Positions 47,755 to 56,682 of a stretch of DNA of 64,000 nt are shown piece by piece. The stretch comes from Chitinasiproducens palmae (GTDB taxonomy: Bacteria > Pseudomonadota > Gammaproteobacteria > Burkholderiales > Burkholderiaceae), in NCBI RefSeq assembly GCF_900095735.1, contig NZ_FNLO01000001.1:418634-482633 (forward strand). The letters are read 5' to 3'. Both the position numbers and the translations under genes were made by a program. The stretch's first letter is position 1. Each line of letters starts with the position of its first letter. The notes below the pieces were generated by a model that was not told the origin of the DNA, did not search any database, and worked only from the letters and a program-made list of their open reading frames with translations.

Positions 47755-48207
47755 ATGCGACTGACGAGCAACCAGCAAGCGGTACTGGCGACATTGAAAG
47801 AGGCGCGTGGCCCGCTCGGCGCTTATGCGTTGCTCGACCGGCTGCGCTCGCACGGGTTCAGTGCGCCGACTCAGGTGTATCGAGCGCTCGATCGCTTGCA
47901 GTCGTGCGGATTGGTGCACCGCCTGTCGACGTTGAATGCCTACGTGTGCTGCGCTTGCACCGCAACCTGTCGGCACGACCTGCGGGCGTTCGCGATTTGT
48001 GATGAATGCGGCAGCGTAAGCGAGCTCGCTGACAGTGACCTCAGCGGTTGCCTCGATCGATGGGTGAAAGGCAACGCATTTTCGCTACGCGGCGCCGCCA
48101 TCGAACTGCTTGGCCGCTGCGCCGGCTGCGGTGATTCGGGCAGCGCAGCAAACGAGGGCGGCAAGTTTCGCCATTCTTCCCGGAAAGAGAATCAAGATGA
48201 GCACTGA
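47755..48207 (+). CDS. zur: Zinc uptake regulator Zur (Fur family)
   Basis: A 150-residue Fur-family protein: N-terminal winged helix ([40 protein letters not shown]) and a dimerisation domain with paired cysteines CDEC (82-85) and CAGC (122-125), the structural zinc site of Zur. Additional Cys/His in [13 protein letters not shown] may form the sensing site. It heads a run of zinc-paralog genes and overlaps the COG0523 gene by 11 bp. Confidence 0.9.
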   Translation: MRLTSNQQAVLATLKEARGPLGAYALLDRLRSHGFSAPTQVYRALDRLQSCGLVHRLSTLNAYVCCACTATCRHDLRAFAICDECGSVSELADSDLSGCLDRWVKGNAFSLRGAAIELLGRCAGCGDSGSAANEGGKFRHSSRKENQDEH

Positions 48208-49414
48208 AGCAAGCAACGTGGCGGAGGCGCAGAAGCTTCCCGTTACGGTCCTATCCGGTTTCCTGGGCGCCGGGAAGACGACCCTGCTGAACCACATCCT
48301 CAACAACCGAGAGGGGCGGAGAGTCGCGGTCATCGTCAATGACATGAGCGAGGTCAACATCGACGCGGCCCTTGTCCGGGACGGCGGCGCGGAACTGTCG
48401 CGAACGGACGAAAAGCTGGTCGAGATGAGCAACGGGTGCATCTGCTGCACGCTGCGCGAAGACCTGCTTGTCGAAGTCGACCGGCTCGCGCGGGACGGCC
48501 GTTTCGACCAACTGGTCATCGAATCCACCGGTATCTCCGAACCGTTGCCGGTTGCCGAAACGTTCACCTTCGAGGGAGAGGATGGGCGAAGCCTCGGCGA
48601 CGTGGCACGGCTCGACACCATGGTGACGGTCGTCGATGGCTACAACTTCCTGCGCGACTACAGTTCGCGGGACAGTCTGCAGACCCGAGGCGAATCGTTG
48701 GGAGAGGAGGACCGGCGCACCGTGGTCGATCTCCTTATCGAGCAGATCGAGTTTTGCGACGTGATCGTGCTCAACAAGACCGACCTGATTGGTGAAGAAG
48801 ACCGTGAACGGCTGCACGCCATCCTGCGCGGGTTGAACCCACGTGCGCGCATCGAGGTCGCCGAGTTCGGCAAGGTACCGCTCGATCGGGTGCTCGATAC
48901 CAAGCTGTTCGACTTTGCCGAGGCGTCCACAGCGCCTGGCTGGCTGCAGGAATTGCGTGGCACCCACACGCCGGAAACGGAAGAGTACGGGATTCGCAGC
49001 TTCGTCTACCGCGCGCGTCGACCGTTTCATCCACAACGCTTCTTCGAGTTCGTCGAGAGCGAATGGCCGGGCGTGGTTCGCTCGAAAGGCTTCTTTTGGC
49101 TCGCCAGTCATCCGACCCTCGCCGGCTCGTGGTCGCAGGCCGGTGCTGTCGCCAGGCATGGACCGGCCGGCTACTGGTGGGCCGCGGTGCCGCCAGAGCG
49201 CTGGCCGCAAGATGCGGAGAGCGTCGCTGCGATACGCAGCAAATGGGACGACAGCGTCGGCGATGCCCGCCAGGAGCTGGTGCTGATCGGCATGGACATG
49301 GACGAGCCATCGCTTCGCGCGCGGCTAGACGCATGTCTGCTGACCGACGAAGAAATGGCCAAGGGGCCGAACACGTGGACGACGTGGGAGACGCCTTTTC
49401 CGGATTGGTCGTAA
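48197..49414 (+). CDS. COG0523 (CobW/ZigA-type) GTPase metallochaperone
   Basis: A 405-residue G3E GTPase: Walker [10 protein letters not shown] (21-29), the metal-binding CxCC motif CICC (81-84), Walker B/ESTG region and NKTD. The C-terminal CobW domain ends with a tryptophan-rich segment ([13 protein letters not shown]). Members next to Zur deliver scarce zinc to clients or sustain essential enzymes during zinc limitation. ATG 48197 lies inside the end of zur, so translation is coupled. Confidence 0.92.
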   Translation: MSTEASNVAEAQKLPVTVLSGFLGAGKTTLLNHILNNREGRRVAVIVNDMSEVNIDAALVRDGGAELSRTDEKLVEMSNGCICCTLREDLLVEVDRLARDGRFDQLVIESTGISEPLPVAETFTFEGEDGRSLGDVARLDTMVTVVDGYNFLRDYSSRDSLQTRGESLGEEDRRTVVDLLIEQIEFCDVIVLNKTDLIGEEDRERLHAILRGLNPRARIEVAEFGKVPLDRVLDTKLFDFAEASTAPGWLQELRGTHTPETEEYGIRSFVYRARRPFHPQRFFEFVESEWPGVVRSKGFFWLASHPTLAGSWSQAGAVARHGPAGYWWAAVPPERWPQDAESVAAIRSKWDDSVGDARQELVLIGMDMDEPSLRARLDACLLTDEEMAKGPNTWTTWETPFPDWS

Positions 49415-49426
49415 TGATCGTCGGCC

Positions 49427-49480
49427 GCATCTGCATCTGCATCTGCATCTGCGTCTGCACATGCGTCTGCATCTGCCTCG
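49427..49480. repeat. Hexanucleotide microsatellite (GCATCT/GCGTCT)
   Basis: About nine 6-bp units (mostly GCATCT, two GCGTCT) lie directly between the COG0523 stop and the folE2 start. The array fills most of that 97-bp gap. Confidence 0.92.
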
Positions 49481-49511
49481 GCCCGGGCGCGACGGCGCCA
49501 GGAACGGAAGC

Positions 49512-50435
49512 ATGAATACAATACTTCCCGACGTATCGCTGACCGATGAGGCGGCGCGCCCGGGTCCGCTGGCATGGGTCGGCATGCAAGGCATCGATTT
49601 GCCGGTCACCGTGGCGGAGCGCAACTATCGACGCGAAGTCGACGCCCGCGTCGACATGCATGTGGATCTGCCGGCGCCGCATGCCAAGGGCATCCACATG
49701 TCCCGACTCTATCGCCTGCTCGACGAACTGGATGCGAGTGTACCGCTGTCGCCGTCGGCGGTCGCGGCGCTGCCGCAAGCGATGCTCGACAGTCACCGCG
49801 ACTGCGGCAGCGGGCGTGCCCGCCTGCGGCTTGGCTTCGATTTGCTGGTGCGTCGTCGCGCGCTGGTGACGGAGGGATTGGCGGGCTGGAAGCGTTATCC
49901 GGTTCGCGTCGAAACGGCACTCATCGATGGCGCGCGACACTGCCGCCTGCAGGTAGTAGTCGGCTATTCGTCGACATGCCCGTGCTCGGCGGCCCTTTCC
50001 CGTCATCTCGTCGCACAATGCTTCATTGACGAGTTCGCGAGTCAGCAATCGCTGGATGCGGCGACTGTCTCGGCATGGCTCCGCGACCATGCGACGCTGG
50101 CGACGCCGCACAGCCAGCGCAGCGAAGCCCAAGTGGCAGTGGACGTCGACTGCGGCGCGGACTCGTTCGAGATAATGGGATTGATCGACTCCGTCGAGCA
50201 CGCGCTGGAAACCCCGTTGCAGACGGCGGTCAAGCGTGCCGACGAGCAGGCGTTTGCAGCGCTCAATGGCCAGAATTTGATGTTCGTCGAGGATGCCGCC
50301 CGCCGTATCCAGACGCGTCTCGACGACTATATTGGCACGCATGTCCATGTACGGCATCTTGAAAGCCTGCACCCGCACGATGCGGTAGCTTGGACTGCCG
50401 CACCGCGGTCGGCGCAATTTGATGGGTCATACTGA
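49512..50435 (+). CDS. folE2: GTP cyclohydrolase FolE2 (type IB)
   Basis: A 307-residue GTP cyclohydrolase IB that makes 7,8-dihydroneopterin triphosphate for folate and queuosine without needing zinc (it can use Mn or Fe). The catalytic cysteine region is [15 protein letters not shown] (156-158) and the glutamate region is [20 protein letters not shown]. It is the zinc-sparing substitute for FolE1 and a typical Zur target. Confidence 0.94.
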   Translation: MNTILPDVSLTDEAARPGPLAWVGMQGIDLPVTVAERNYRREVDARVDMHVDLPAPHAKGIHMSRLYRLLDELDASVPLSPSAVAALPQAMLDSHRDCGSGRARLRLGFDLLVRRRALVTEGLAGWKRYPVRVETALIDGARHCRLQVVVGYSSTCPCSAALSRHLVAQCFIDEFASQQSLDAATVSAWLRDHATLATPHSQRSEAQVAVDVDCGADSFEIMGLIDSVEHALETPLQTAVKRADEQAFAALNGQNLMFVEDAARRIQTRLDDYIGTHVHVRHLESLHPHDAVAWTAAPRSAQFDGSY

Positions 50436-50759
50436 GATGTGGCGTTCGATTCCAGCAGGATGTCTCTCTTGTGTCGTGACACGTAGCTTTGCTAATCGAG
50501 TCGGTACGGACAGCGCGACCGAACCTCGATACAGCGAGCGGCCGATGGGCTCCGGCGCTGGCGCGTCGAGTGCCCGCGCCAACGTCGACGCTCGCGATGC
50601 GTCGCATCTGGCGCGCGCCGGCAGAGTGCGCCACAGGTCCTGGGCCATGCAAGCGGCCGACCGTCGTGTCCCCATCACGATTCCGCCTGACGTGCTGCCA
50701 ATCGAGCGCTTCGCGCCGTCCTTGTTTCCGGTTCGTTGCGCTAATGCGGAGGCGACGGC
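50436..50759. other. Spacer folE2-cysS, no gene seen
   Basis: 324 bp. Frames are open but not protein-like. No AT-rich Zur box was found. The gap is unusually large for this cluster and may hold a secondary promoter for cysS. Confidence 0.4.
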
Positions 50760-52163
50760 ATGAAACCGGTCATCCGCCTGCACAACACGCTTACCGGCAA
50801 AAAGGAGGCGTTGCGTACGCTGGTGCCGGACCGAGTCACGATGTATGTCTGCGGCCCGACGGTGTACGACTATGCCCACCTCGGCAATGCTCGACCGGCC
50901 GTGGTTTTCGACGTGCTGGCTCGCCTGCTGCGCCACGACTATGCCGAGCTGGTCTATGCGCGGAACTTCACCGACATCGATGACAAAATAAATGCCGCGG
51001 CTGCGGCGCAGGGTGTGTCGATTGCTGCGATCGCAGATCGTTACATCGACGCCTACCACGGCGACATGCGTGCACTCGGTGTTGCGGCTCCGGACCTGGA
51101 GCCGCGCGTCACCGCCCACATCCCGGCGATCATCGACTTGGTGCAGACTCTGATCGCGCGTGGCCATGCGTATGTTTCAGCGGGTCATGTCCTGTTCCAC
51201 GTTCGGTCATACGCCGAATATGGGCGCCTTTCCAGGAGGCGCGCCGAGGACATGCTGGCTGGCGCGCGTATCGAAGTCGCACCGTACAAAAGCGATCCGC
51301 TGGACTTCGTACTATGGAAGCCCTCGTTGTCCGCTGCGCCGGGCTGGGACAGCCCGTGGGGACGAGGACGCCCGGGCTGGCACGTGGAATGTTCCGCGAT
51401 GATTAGCCAGCATCTCGGACACACGATAGACATCCATGGCGGCGGCCAGGACCTGATCTTCCCGCACCACGAGAACGAGATTGCGCAGGGCACGTGCGCT
51501 TACGGGCAACGCTACTGCCAGACTTGGGTGCACAACAGTTTCGTGACCGTGAACGGGCAGAAGATGTCGAAGTCCATGGGTAACGTGCTGCTGGTACGCG
51601 ATCTCCTTCGGCAGGCGCCCGGCGAGGCGATTCAGCTGGCACTGCTTGCAACTCACTACAGGTATCCGTTCGACTGGAATGCGCAGCGTCTGTCGGGGGC
51701 CCGGCGCATGTTGCGGCGCTATTACGAAAGTCTGGCGAGAGTGCATGACGTCACCGCATCGGGCAGCGCACTGCCCGATCCAACCGTGCTCGCTGCGCTT
51801 CGAAACGACATGAACGTACCGTTGGCCCTCGCGCGGCTGCGCGCGCTCCTCACAGTTCTGGACGACGCGGAAACAGTCGCTGCGCAATCCGTCGCGAAAG
51901 CACGTCTGCTGAAGTCGGCAGCCCTGCTCGGCCTACTTCGGCAGCCGGCCCATGTGGCGCTGCAGAGTCTCTGCGCTCATTCGCTTCCGCAGAGTGGGGA
52001 CGCCGATCTGGCTGCACAGCTGTTGAACGAGCGTAGTCGGGCACGACGCGAACGAGACTTTGCGAGGGCAGATGCGCTGCGTCTCGAACTCGCTCGCGCC
52101 GGTTTTGCGATACAAGATAAGCTGGACGGCCCGGTTCTCCGACCGTTTCAACAGGAGAACTGA
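50760..52163 (+). CDS. cysS: Cysteinyl-tRNA synthetase, zinc-cluster copy
   Basis: A 467-residue class I synthetase with HIGH-type HLGN, KMSKS in NGQKMSKSMGN, and the substrate zinc site MYVCGPTVYD (Cys31), WHVECSAM (Cys211), HHENE (His236, Glu240). These are the four E. coli ligands, so the sequence does not show zinc independence. Its location suggests it is a second copy induced under zinc limitation; a primary cysS elsewhere is expected but not visible. It is not degenerate. Confidence 0.9.
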   Translation: MKPVIRLHNTLTGKKEALRTLVPDRVTMYVCGPTVYDYAHLGNARPAVVFDVLARLLRHDYAELVYARNFTDIDDKINAAAAAQGVSIAAIADRYIDAYHGDMRALGVAAPDLEPRVTAHIPAIIDLVQTLIARGHAYVSAGHVLFHVRSYAEYGRLSRRRAEDMLAGARIEVAPYKSDPLDFVLWKPSLSAAPGWDSPWGRGRPGWHVECSAMISQHLGHTIDIHGGGQDLIFPHHENEIAQGTCAYGQRYCQTWVHNSFVTVNGQKMSKSMGNVLLVRDLLRQAPGEAIQLALLATHYRYPFDWNAQRLSGARRMLRRYYESLARVHDVTASGSALPDPTVLAALRNDMNVPLALARLRALLTVLDDAETVAAQSVAKARLLKSAALLGLLRQPAHVALQSLCAHSLPQSGDADLAAQLLNERSRARRERDFARADALRLELARAGFAIQDKLDGPVLRPFQQEN

Positions 52164-52396
52164 TGAGAGTGGCCTGCGCAGAATTCATCGCGTTCGTGGC
52201 ATTCGCTGCCAGCAGGAATCGCGCATGCGTCGATGTGTGGTCCGGACAGCGCTGCCGTCGCCCGGCAGGTGTCCGACATTCGCGAGGGAGCCGGTTACCG
52301 CGTACGGCGCCCACGGCGGTGGCTCGCCTGTCCTTGCACATGATGCACGCGGTGCGTGGCTTGGCCACAGCGGAACGGATTTGGTGCTCGCCATGA
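52163..52396 (+). CDS. Doubtful small ORF coupled to cysS
   Basis: 77 residues starting at an ATG that overlaps the cysS stop, with AGGAG five to eight bases upstream. The translated sequence is Arg-rich and matches nothing known. The arrangement is gene-like, the composition is not. It may be only a read-through artefact. Confidence 0.25.
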   Translation: MRVACAEFIAFVAFAASRNRACVDVWSGQRCRRPAGVRHSRGSRLPRTAPTAVARLSLHMMHAVRGLATAERIWCSP

Positions 52397-52414
52397 GCAG
52401 GAGTTGAAGCAACG

Positions 52415-53002
52415 ATGTTGATCCGGAAGTTGTTCCGATTCGAGAACGCGCATGTCGTTCGCGGGTGCAGTACGCGGCGGTGTTCACATTCGATCCATGG
52501 TCATTCCTACAGGGTCGAGCTGTTCCTCGAAGCACATGCATTCGATCACGGGCAGATGATCTACGATTTCGGCCTGTTGCAAGGGGAGGTGCGGGAGCTG
52601 ATCGATTCGTTCGACCATGCGCTTGCTCTCTGGTCTGGCGATGACGAGTCTTATCTGACTGCGGTGCGTCGCCATTCGGAGAGATGGGTTCTGCTGCCCG
52701 TCTCGCCTAGCGCGGAACAGTTCTCTCGCGTGATCTTCCGCCTGGTGGACGCTGCACTGTCGACGACGCCGTTGAGCAATGGCGAGGCCGACGTGCGACT
52801 GCATTCCGTCATCGTCCACGAAACTGAAACGGGCTATGCGCACTGCTTCCGCGAGGACGCCGAAAACCCTCGCATGGGCCGCATCGACATTGGCGAGATC
52901 CAGTTTTCGCCCGCGATCGTCGCGGCCTGGCGGAACGTCAGCCTTTTTGAACCTAGCGACCGCGACCGGGAGTCGCGAGCTTCGATGGAGCGCCCTAGAT
53001 GA
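52415..53002 (+). CDS. 6-carboxytetrahydropterin synthase-like protein (QueD/PTPS family)
   Basis: A 195-residue PTPS-family enzyme. Zinc ligands are kept: His13 in FENAHVV and His28/His30 in SIHGHSY. Two cysteines (18 and 23) lie before the HGH; the spacing C-x4-HGH differs by one from classic QueD C-x3-HGH. It probably acts in queuosine precursor synthesis downstream of FolE2, or is a related pterin synthase. It overlaps the gamma-CA gene by 4 bp. Confidence 0.82.
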   Translation: MLIRKLFRFENAHVVRGCSTRRCSHSIHGHSYRVELFLEAHAFDHGQMIYDFGLLQGEVRELIDSFDHALALWSGDDESYLTAVRRHSERWVLLPVSPSAEQFSRVIFRLVDAALSTTPLSNGEADVRLHSVIVHETETGYAHCFREDAENPRMGRIDIGEIQFSPAIVAAWRNVSLFEPSDRDRESRASMERPR

Positions 53003-53559
53003 TCCGGAAGAATCCACGCGGCGACCTGCCGCGTATCCATCCAAGTGCCTTTGTCGATCCGACCGCGATCCTCTGCGGTCTCGTGGTGGTCGAGGAGAAC
53101 GTGTTCGTCGGCCCCTACGCTGTGATTCGTGCCGACGAGATGAACCAGGAAGGGGAGATCGAGCCCATCGTCATCGGCGCACACTCGAATATTCAGGATG
53201 GTGTCGTGATCCACTCGAAGTCCGGCGCTGGCGTGAAGATCGGGCAGCGCACGTCGATCGCCCACCGAGCGATCGTCCATGGCCCCTGCAGCGTGGGTAA
53301 CGGCGTCTTCGTCGGTTTCAACAGCGTCCTGTTCAACTGCAGGATCGACGACGGCTGCGTTGTTCGTTACAACGCGGTGGTCGACGGCGTTCATCTGCCG
53401 CGGGGTTTCTACGTGCGATCGACCGAACGGATCGGGCCGGAGACCGACTTGGCCACGCTTTCGCAGGTTTCGGTCGATGCCAGCGAATTCTCGGAGGACG
53501 TGGCGCGTACCAACAATGAATTGGTACACGGCTACAAGCGCATCCAGAACGAGTTCTGA
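52999..53559 (+). CDS. Gamma-class carbonic anhydrase-like protein
   Basis: A 186-residue left-handed beta-helix (hexapeptide repeats) protein. The three metal histidines of gamma-CA are in place: VIHSKSG (His72) and IAHRAIVHG (His89, His94). Gamma-CAs work with iron or cobalt as well as zinc, which explains their inclusion in Zur regulons. It is coupled to the QueD-like gene (ATGA overlap). Confidence 0.86.
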   Translation: MIRKNPRGDLPRIHPSAFVDPTAILCGLVVVEENVFVGPYAVIRADEMNQEGEIEPIVIGAHSNIQDGVVIHSKSGAGVKIGQRTSIAHRAIVHGPCSVGNGVFVGFNSVLFNCRIDDGCVVRYNAVVDGVHLPRGFYVRSTERIGPETDLATLSQVSVDASEFSEDVARTNNELVHGYKRIQNEF

Positions 53560-53576
53560 ACCTTGCCGAGGTCGAA

Positions 53577-54026
53577 GTGGCACGAAATATCAAGACGGCG
53601 ACTGACATCAGCAGGGATCAGCCAGTGCATCGCTACAGCGTCGCCTTGCCTGATCGGCGGCAACCCGCGTTTGCGCCAGCGGCATTGGTCGCCGGTGCTG
53701 CGGCGGTGATGGGCCTGACACGTCGCGCTCGCCTTTCGGCCGGCGCGCCGGTTGGGCGGTTGGCCGCCCCGTACCGCTTGTTGGCGTCGTTCGAACGCTT
53801 CATCGAGATCGGAGCGGCGCAGCGTGCCGCTTCGCGTCCAGCACCGATGTCGCGTCAGCGAGCCGTCGTCGCCGTCAAGGCTCCGAAGTCAAAATCACGT
53901 GCCAGACGTAGATCGCAGGATCTGCACGTGCCATGTTGGCCTCAGCGGTGCATGACAGGTCCGCTGGCGCGGCTGGCGACGCCGCCACAGTGGCTTGCGT
54001 GGCGCGAACCGGCGGGCGCCGTATGA
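53577..54026 (+). CDS. Hypothetical protein between gamma-CA and DHOase genes
   Basis: 149 residues beginning at GTG 53577, family not recognised. One hydrophobic stretch (APAALVAGAAAVMGL) is followed by an Arg/Ala-rich tail. Its TGA overlaps the ATG of the DHOase gene (ATGA), which argues for a real translated gene despite poor sequence character. Confidence 0.4.
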   Translation: MARNIKTATDISRDQPVHRYSVALPDRRQPAFAPAALVAGAAAVMGLTRRARLSAGAPVGRLAAPYRLLASFERFIEIGAAQRAASRPAPMSRQRAVVAVKAPKSKSRARRRSQDLHVPCWPQRCMTGPLARLATPPQWLAWREPAGAV

Positions 54027-55387
54027 ACGGCGCCATTCAATCGTTTCCGCCGGCGTCGAGCCGGCATGCCGATCTGATCGTGTATGGCGGGACGGTGCTG
54101 ACGCCGAATGGCGCGGAACGGATCGATGTGGCCAGCACGGATGGCCGCATCGTGGCCTTGGGCCAGCTGAAATGGGATTGGAGCGCCGACACGATGCTCG
54201 ACGCCACCGGTCTGCATGTGCTGCCGGGCATCATCGACAGCCAGGTGCATTTTCGCGAACCGGGTTTGCTGCACAAGGAAAACCTCGAAGCCGGCACGCG
54301 TGGCGCGGTACTCGGCGGCGTGACGACCGTGTTCGAGATGCCCAACACGGATCCGTTGACGCTGCATGCCGTCGATCTCGACGCAAAGCGCGCTGCGGCC
54401 AGTGGACGCGCTTGGTGTGACTTTGCGTTCTACATCGGGGGCTCCGCGGCGAACGCGGCGCAATTGGCGTCGCTTGAGCGGCTGCCAGCTTGCGCTGGCG
54501 TCAAGGTTTTCATGGGCAGCTCGTTCGGCGATCTGCTGGCGGACGACGACGCGGTACTGCGCAGCATCCTTGGCTGCGGATCGCGGCGTGTTGCCGTGCA
54601 TGCCGAGGACGAGGCGCGCTTGCGGGCACGCAGGGCGATCGTCGAAGCAAGCGGCGACGTACGTGACCATCACGTTTGGCGCGACGTGGGAAGCGCGCTG
54701 TTGGCAACGCAGCGGGTCGTCCGTCTCGCCGCGGCAACCGGACGGCGGTTACATATTCTGCACGTGTCCACCGCTGACGAGATGGCCTTCCTGCGTGAGC
54801 ATCGGCGAAGAGTCACGGTCGAGGTCACGCCCCATCATCTCAGCATGCACGCGCCCGATTGTTACGAGCGGCTGGGCACGCTGGCGCAGATGAATCCGCC
54901 GGTTCGCGAGCGATTTCACCAGGACGCGCTCTGGCAGGCGATCCGTGACGGTATGGTGGATGTGATCGGAAGCGACCACGCGCCCCATACTTTGCACGAA
55001 AAAGCCAGGCGGTATCCGGCGTCGCCGAGCGGTATGACCGGCGTGCAGACGCTGCTGCCGCTGATGCTCGATCACGTCAACGCCGGTCGGCTCAACCTCT
55101 TGCGGCTGGTCGATCTGACCAGCGCCGGACCGGCGCGTGTGTTCGGCCTGGAGGGCAAGGGACGGATCGCGCTGGGCTATGACGCGGACCTGAGTGTCGT
55201 CGATCTCAAAGCGCGACGCAAGATTCGCAACGAATGGATCGCAAGCGTGAGCGGTTGGACGCCCTATGACGGCCGACAGGTCACCGGCTGGCCGATCCAC
55301 ACTATCGTGCGGGGCCGTTGCGCGGTCCGTGACGAGTTATTGGTTGGCGAGCCAACTGGACAGGAAGTGTGCTTCCTCGAAGCGTAA
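54023..55387 (+). CDS. Dihydroorotase-like amidohydrolase, zinc-cluster paralog
   Basis: A 454-residue amidohydrolase of the DHOase/allantoinase group. The carbamylated lysine is in GVKVFMGSS; metal ligands VHAEDE, HILHVST and the catalytic Asp in GSDHAPH are present. The first metal motif, normally D-x-H-x-H, reads DSQVHFREPG: Gln74 replaces the first His, leaving His76. This fits a paralog adapted to one metal or to another metal. The likely reaction is cyclisation of carbamoyl-aspartate in pyrimidine synthesis during zinc starvation. Confidence 0.86.
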   Translation: MNGAIQSFPPASSRHADLIVYGGTVLTPNGAERIDVASTDGRIVALGQLKWDWSADTMLDATGLHVLPGIIDSQVHFREPGLLHKENLEAGTRGAVLGGVTTVFEMPNTDPLTLHAVDLDAKRAAASGRAWCDFAFYIGGSAANAAQLASLERLPACAGVKVFMGSSFGDLLADDDAVLRSILGCGSRRVAVHAEDEARLRARRAIVEASGDVRDHHVWRDVGSALLATQRVVRLAAATGRRLHILHVSTADEMAFLREHRRRVTVEVTPHHLSMHAPDCYERLGTLAQMNPPVRERFHQDALWQAIRDGMVDVIGSDHAPHTLHEKARRYPASPSGMTGVQTLLPLMLDHVNAGRLNLLRLVDLTSAGPARVFGLEGKGRIALGYDADLSVVDLKARRKIRNEWIASVSGWTPYDGRQVTGWPIHTIVRGRCAVRDELLVGEPTGQEVCFLEA

Positions 55388-55503
55388 CCGACGATCGCGT
55401 GGCCTTTGCACAGTGAAAGACCTCCGAATTTGCCACCCGCAATCAAGCAGTGCCGGGGGAGGCAGTTTCGCATCGGACGATGGTTTCCTTGGCTGCGCCA
55501 AAG

Positions 55504-55591
55504 GCGACCCAAAGGCGACCCAAATGCGACCCAAATGCGACCCAAATGCGACCCAAATGCGACCCAAATGCGACCCAAATGCGACCCAATG
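55504..55591. repeat. 11-bp tandem repeat, eight copies
   Basis: GCGACCCAAAT units start at 55504, 55515, 55526, 55537, 55548, 55559, 55570 and 55581, almost without variation. The spacing puts a short A-tract once per helical turn. The array lies in the 252-bp gap between the DHOase-like and HisI genes, about 50 bp before the HisI start. Confidence 0.96.
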
Positions 55592-55639
55592 GCGCTGAGA
55601 TCCGTCAACGCAAGATGAACGACAAGCAGAGGCAAGTGA

Positions 55640-56158
55640 ATGGACCAATATAGCGAGACATCGCATAGCGGTGCGGAAGACGGGCGACTCAAACTGCATG
55701 GACGGGTGTCCGTCGCGCAGGTGGAGGAGGGGGTGCAGTTGGCGCCCAGATTCGACAGCGATGGCCTGATTGCTTGCGTGACCACCGACGTGACAAGCGG
55801 CGACGTCTTGATGGTCGGATATATGAACCGCGAGGCGCTGGAGCGCACGATCGAGACCGGAGACGCGCACTACTGGAGCCGTGCCCGACAGGTGCTTTGG
55901 CGCAAAGGGGCGACGAGCGGGCTGACGCAGAGCGTGGTTGAAATGCGCATCGACGACGACCAGGACGCGGTATGGCTCCGCGTCCGCGTTGCGGGATCTG
56001 GGGCAAGTTGCCATGTTGGTTACCGCTCGTGCTTTTACAGACGCGTGCGGACGGGCAACGAACGTAGCGCCGGACACGATCTGGTCTTTACCGAGGAGCA
56101 CAAGACCTTCGACCCTGCAGAAGTCTATGGCGACGTTGCGAACCCGACCGTGCTTTGA
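55640..56158 (+). CDS. Phosphoribosyl-AMP cyclohydrolase paralog (HisI-like)
   Basis: A 172-residue HisI domain without HisE: DAHYWSRARQVLWRKGATSG and GASCHVGYRSCFY. In zinc HisI the motif DCDxD carries one zinc cysteine. Here it is DDDQD (105-109), so that Cys is Asp106, while Cys124 and Cys131 and the Mg-type aspartates remain. Loss of one zinc ligand fits a zinc-sparing second copy for histidine synthesis, as described for HisI paralogs near Zur. The N-terminal 30 residues are extra. Confidence 0.88.
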   Translation: MDQYSETSHSGAEDGRLKLHGRVSVAQVEEGVQLAPRFDSDGLIACVTTDVTSGDVLMVGYMNREALERTIETGDAHYWSRARQVLWRKGATSGLTQSVVEMRIDDDQDAVWLRVRVAGSGASCHVGYRSCFYRRVRTGNERSAGHDLVFTEEHKTFDPAEVYGDVANPTVL

Positions 56159-56469
56159 ATCGGCGCTGTGTTTCCGGGTGGACCCAGCGCACGGTCCGCT
56201 GGTTGCAGCGCGTCGTCGGGTCTCGGGGACCCGCGCATTACCGGCCAGGTCGCCAACAGCGCCAGGCTTCCTGTTCCGCGGTACGCGCAACGAGCCTGCT
56301 CTGCTTGGCTGCGAGCGCCGCACGGACCGGCTCGCTTCGCCCGATCATGGGCGATGACCGGCACTTCCGCCCGGCGCGGCCGGATCGATGAGTGGCCGAG
56401 GACCGTACGCCCTGCCGAGAATCATGTATGGTCCATATACGTTTCATATAGACGCAGATCCAGACAGGC
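56159..56469. other. Spacer upstream of the ParD-like/map pair
   Basis: 311 bp without a gene. An AT-rich patch at 56420-56455 contains the palindrome described separately and a -10-like TATAGA (56447-56452). Confidence 0.45.
56426..56440. promoter_or_regulatory. Palindromic operator candidate before parD-like/map
   Basis: GTATGGTCCATATAC contains the perfect palindrome TATGG-T-CCATA. It lies about 10 bp before a -10-like TATAGA and 30 bp before the ParD-like start. An autoregulatory ribbon-helix-helix site is plausible. Confidence 0.5.
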
Positions 56470-56682
56470 ATGGGCATCGTAAACATCGACGACGAGCTGC
56501 ACGATCAGTTGCGCAAGGCCAGCGTAGTGAGCTGCCGTTCAATCAACGCGCAGGCCGCGTTCTGGATCAAGATCGGCATGCTTTGCGAGATGAATCCGTC
56601 GCAAAGCTTCAACGAGATCGTCGCGCATGAGCTGCGAGCGGCTGGCGTCGTGGCGCAGGCCATCAAAGCGGCGTCGGCATGA
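56470..56682 (+). CDS. ParD-like ribbon-helix-helix protein
   Basis: A 70-residue ParD-like family protein (GIVNIDDELHDQLRKAS, then RSINAQAAFWIKIGMLCE), predicted to be a small dimeric DNA-binding protein. It overlaps map by 4 bp. No ParE toxin is present, so it is not a toxin-antitoxin pair in the usual sense; it may autoregulate the map gene. Confidence 0.8.
   Translation: MGIVNIDDELHDQLRKASVVSCRSINAQAAFWIKIGMLCEMNPSQSFNEIVAHELRAAGVVAQAIKAASA

Noticed and set aside
50419-50763. Plus-strand frame of 114 codons between folE2 and cysS
   Set aside because: No family features; it begins inside the end of folE2 and overlaps the cysS start in another frame.
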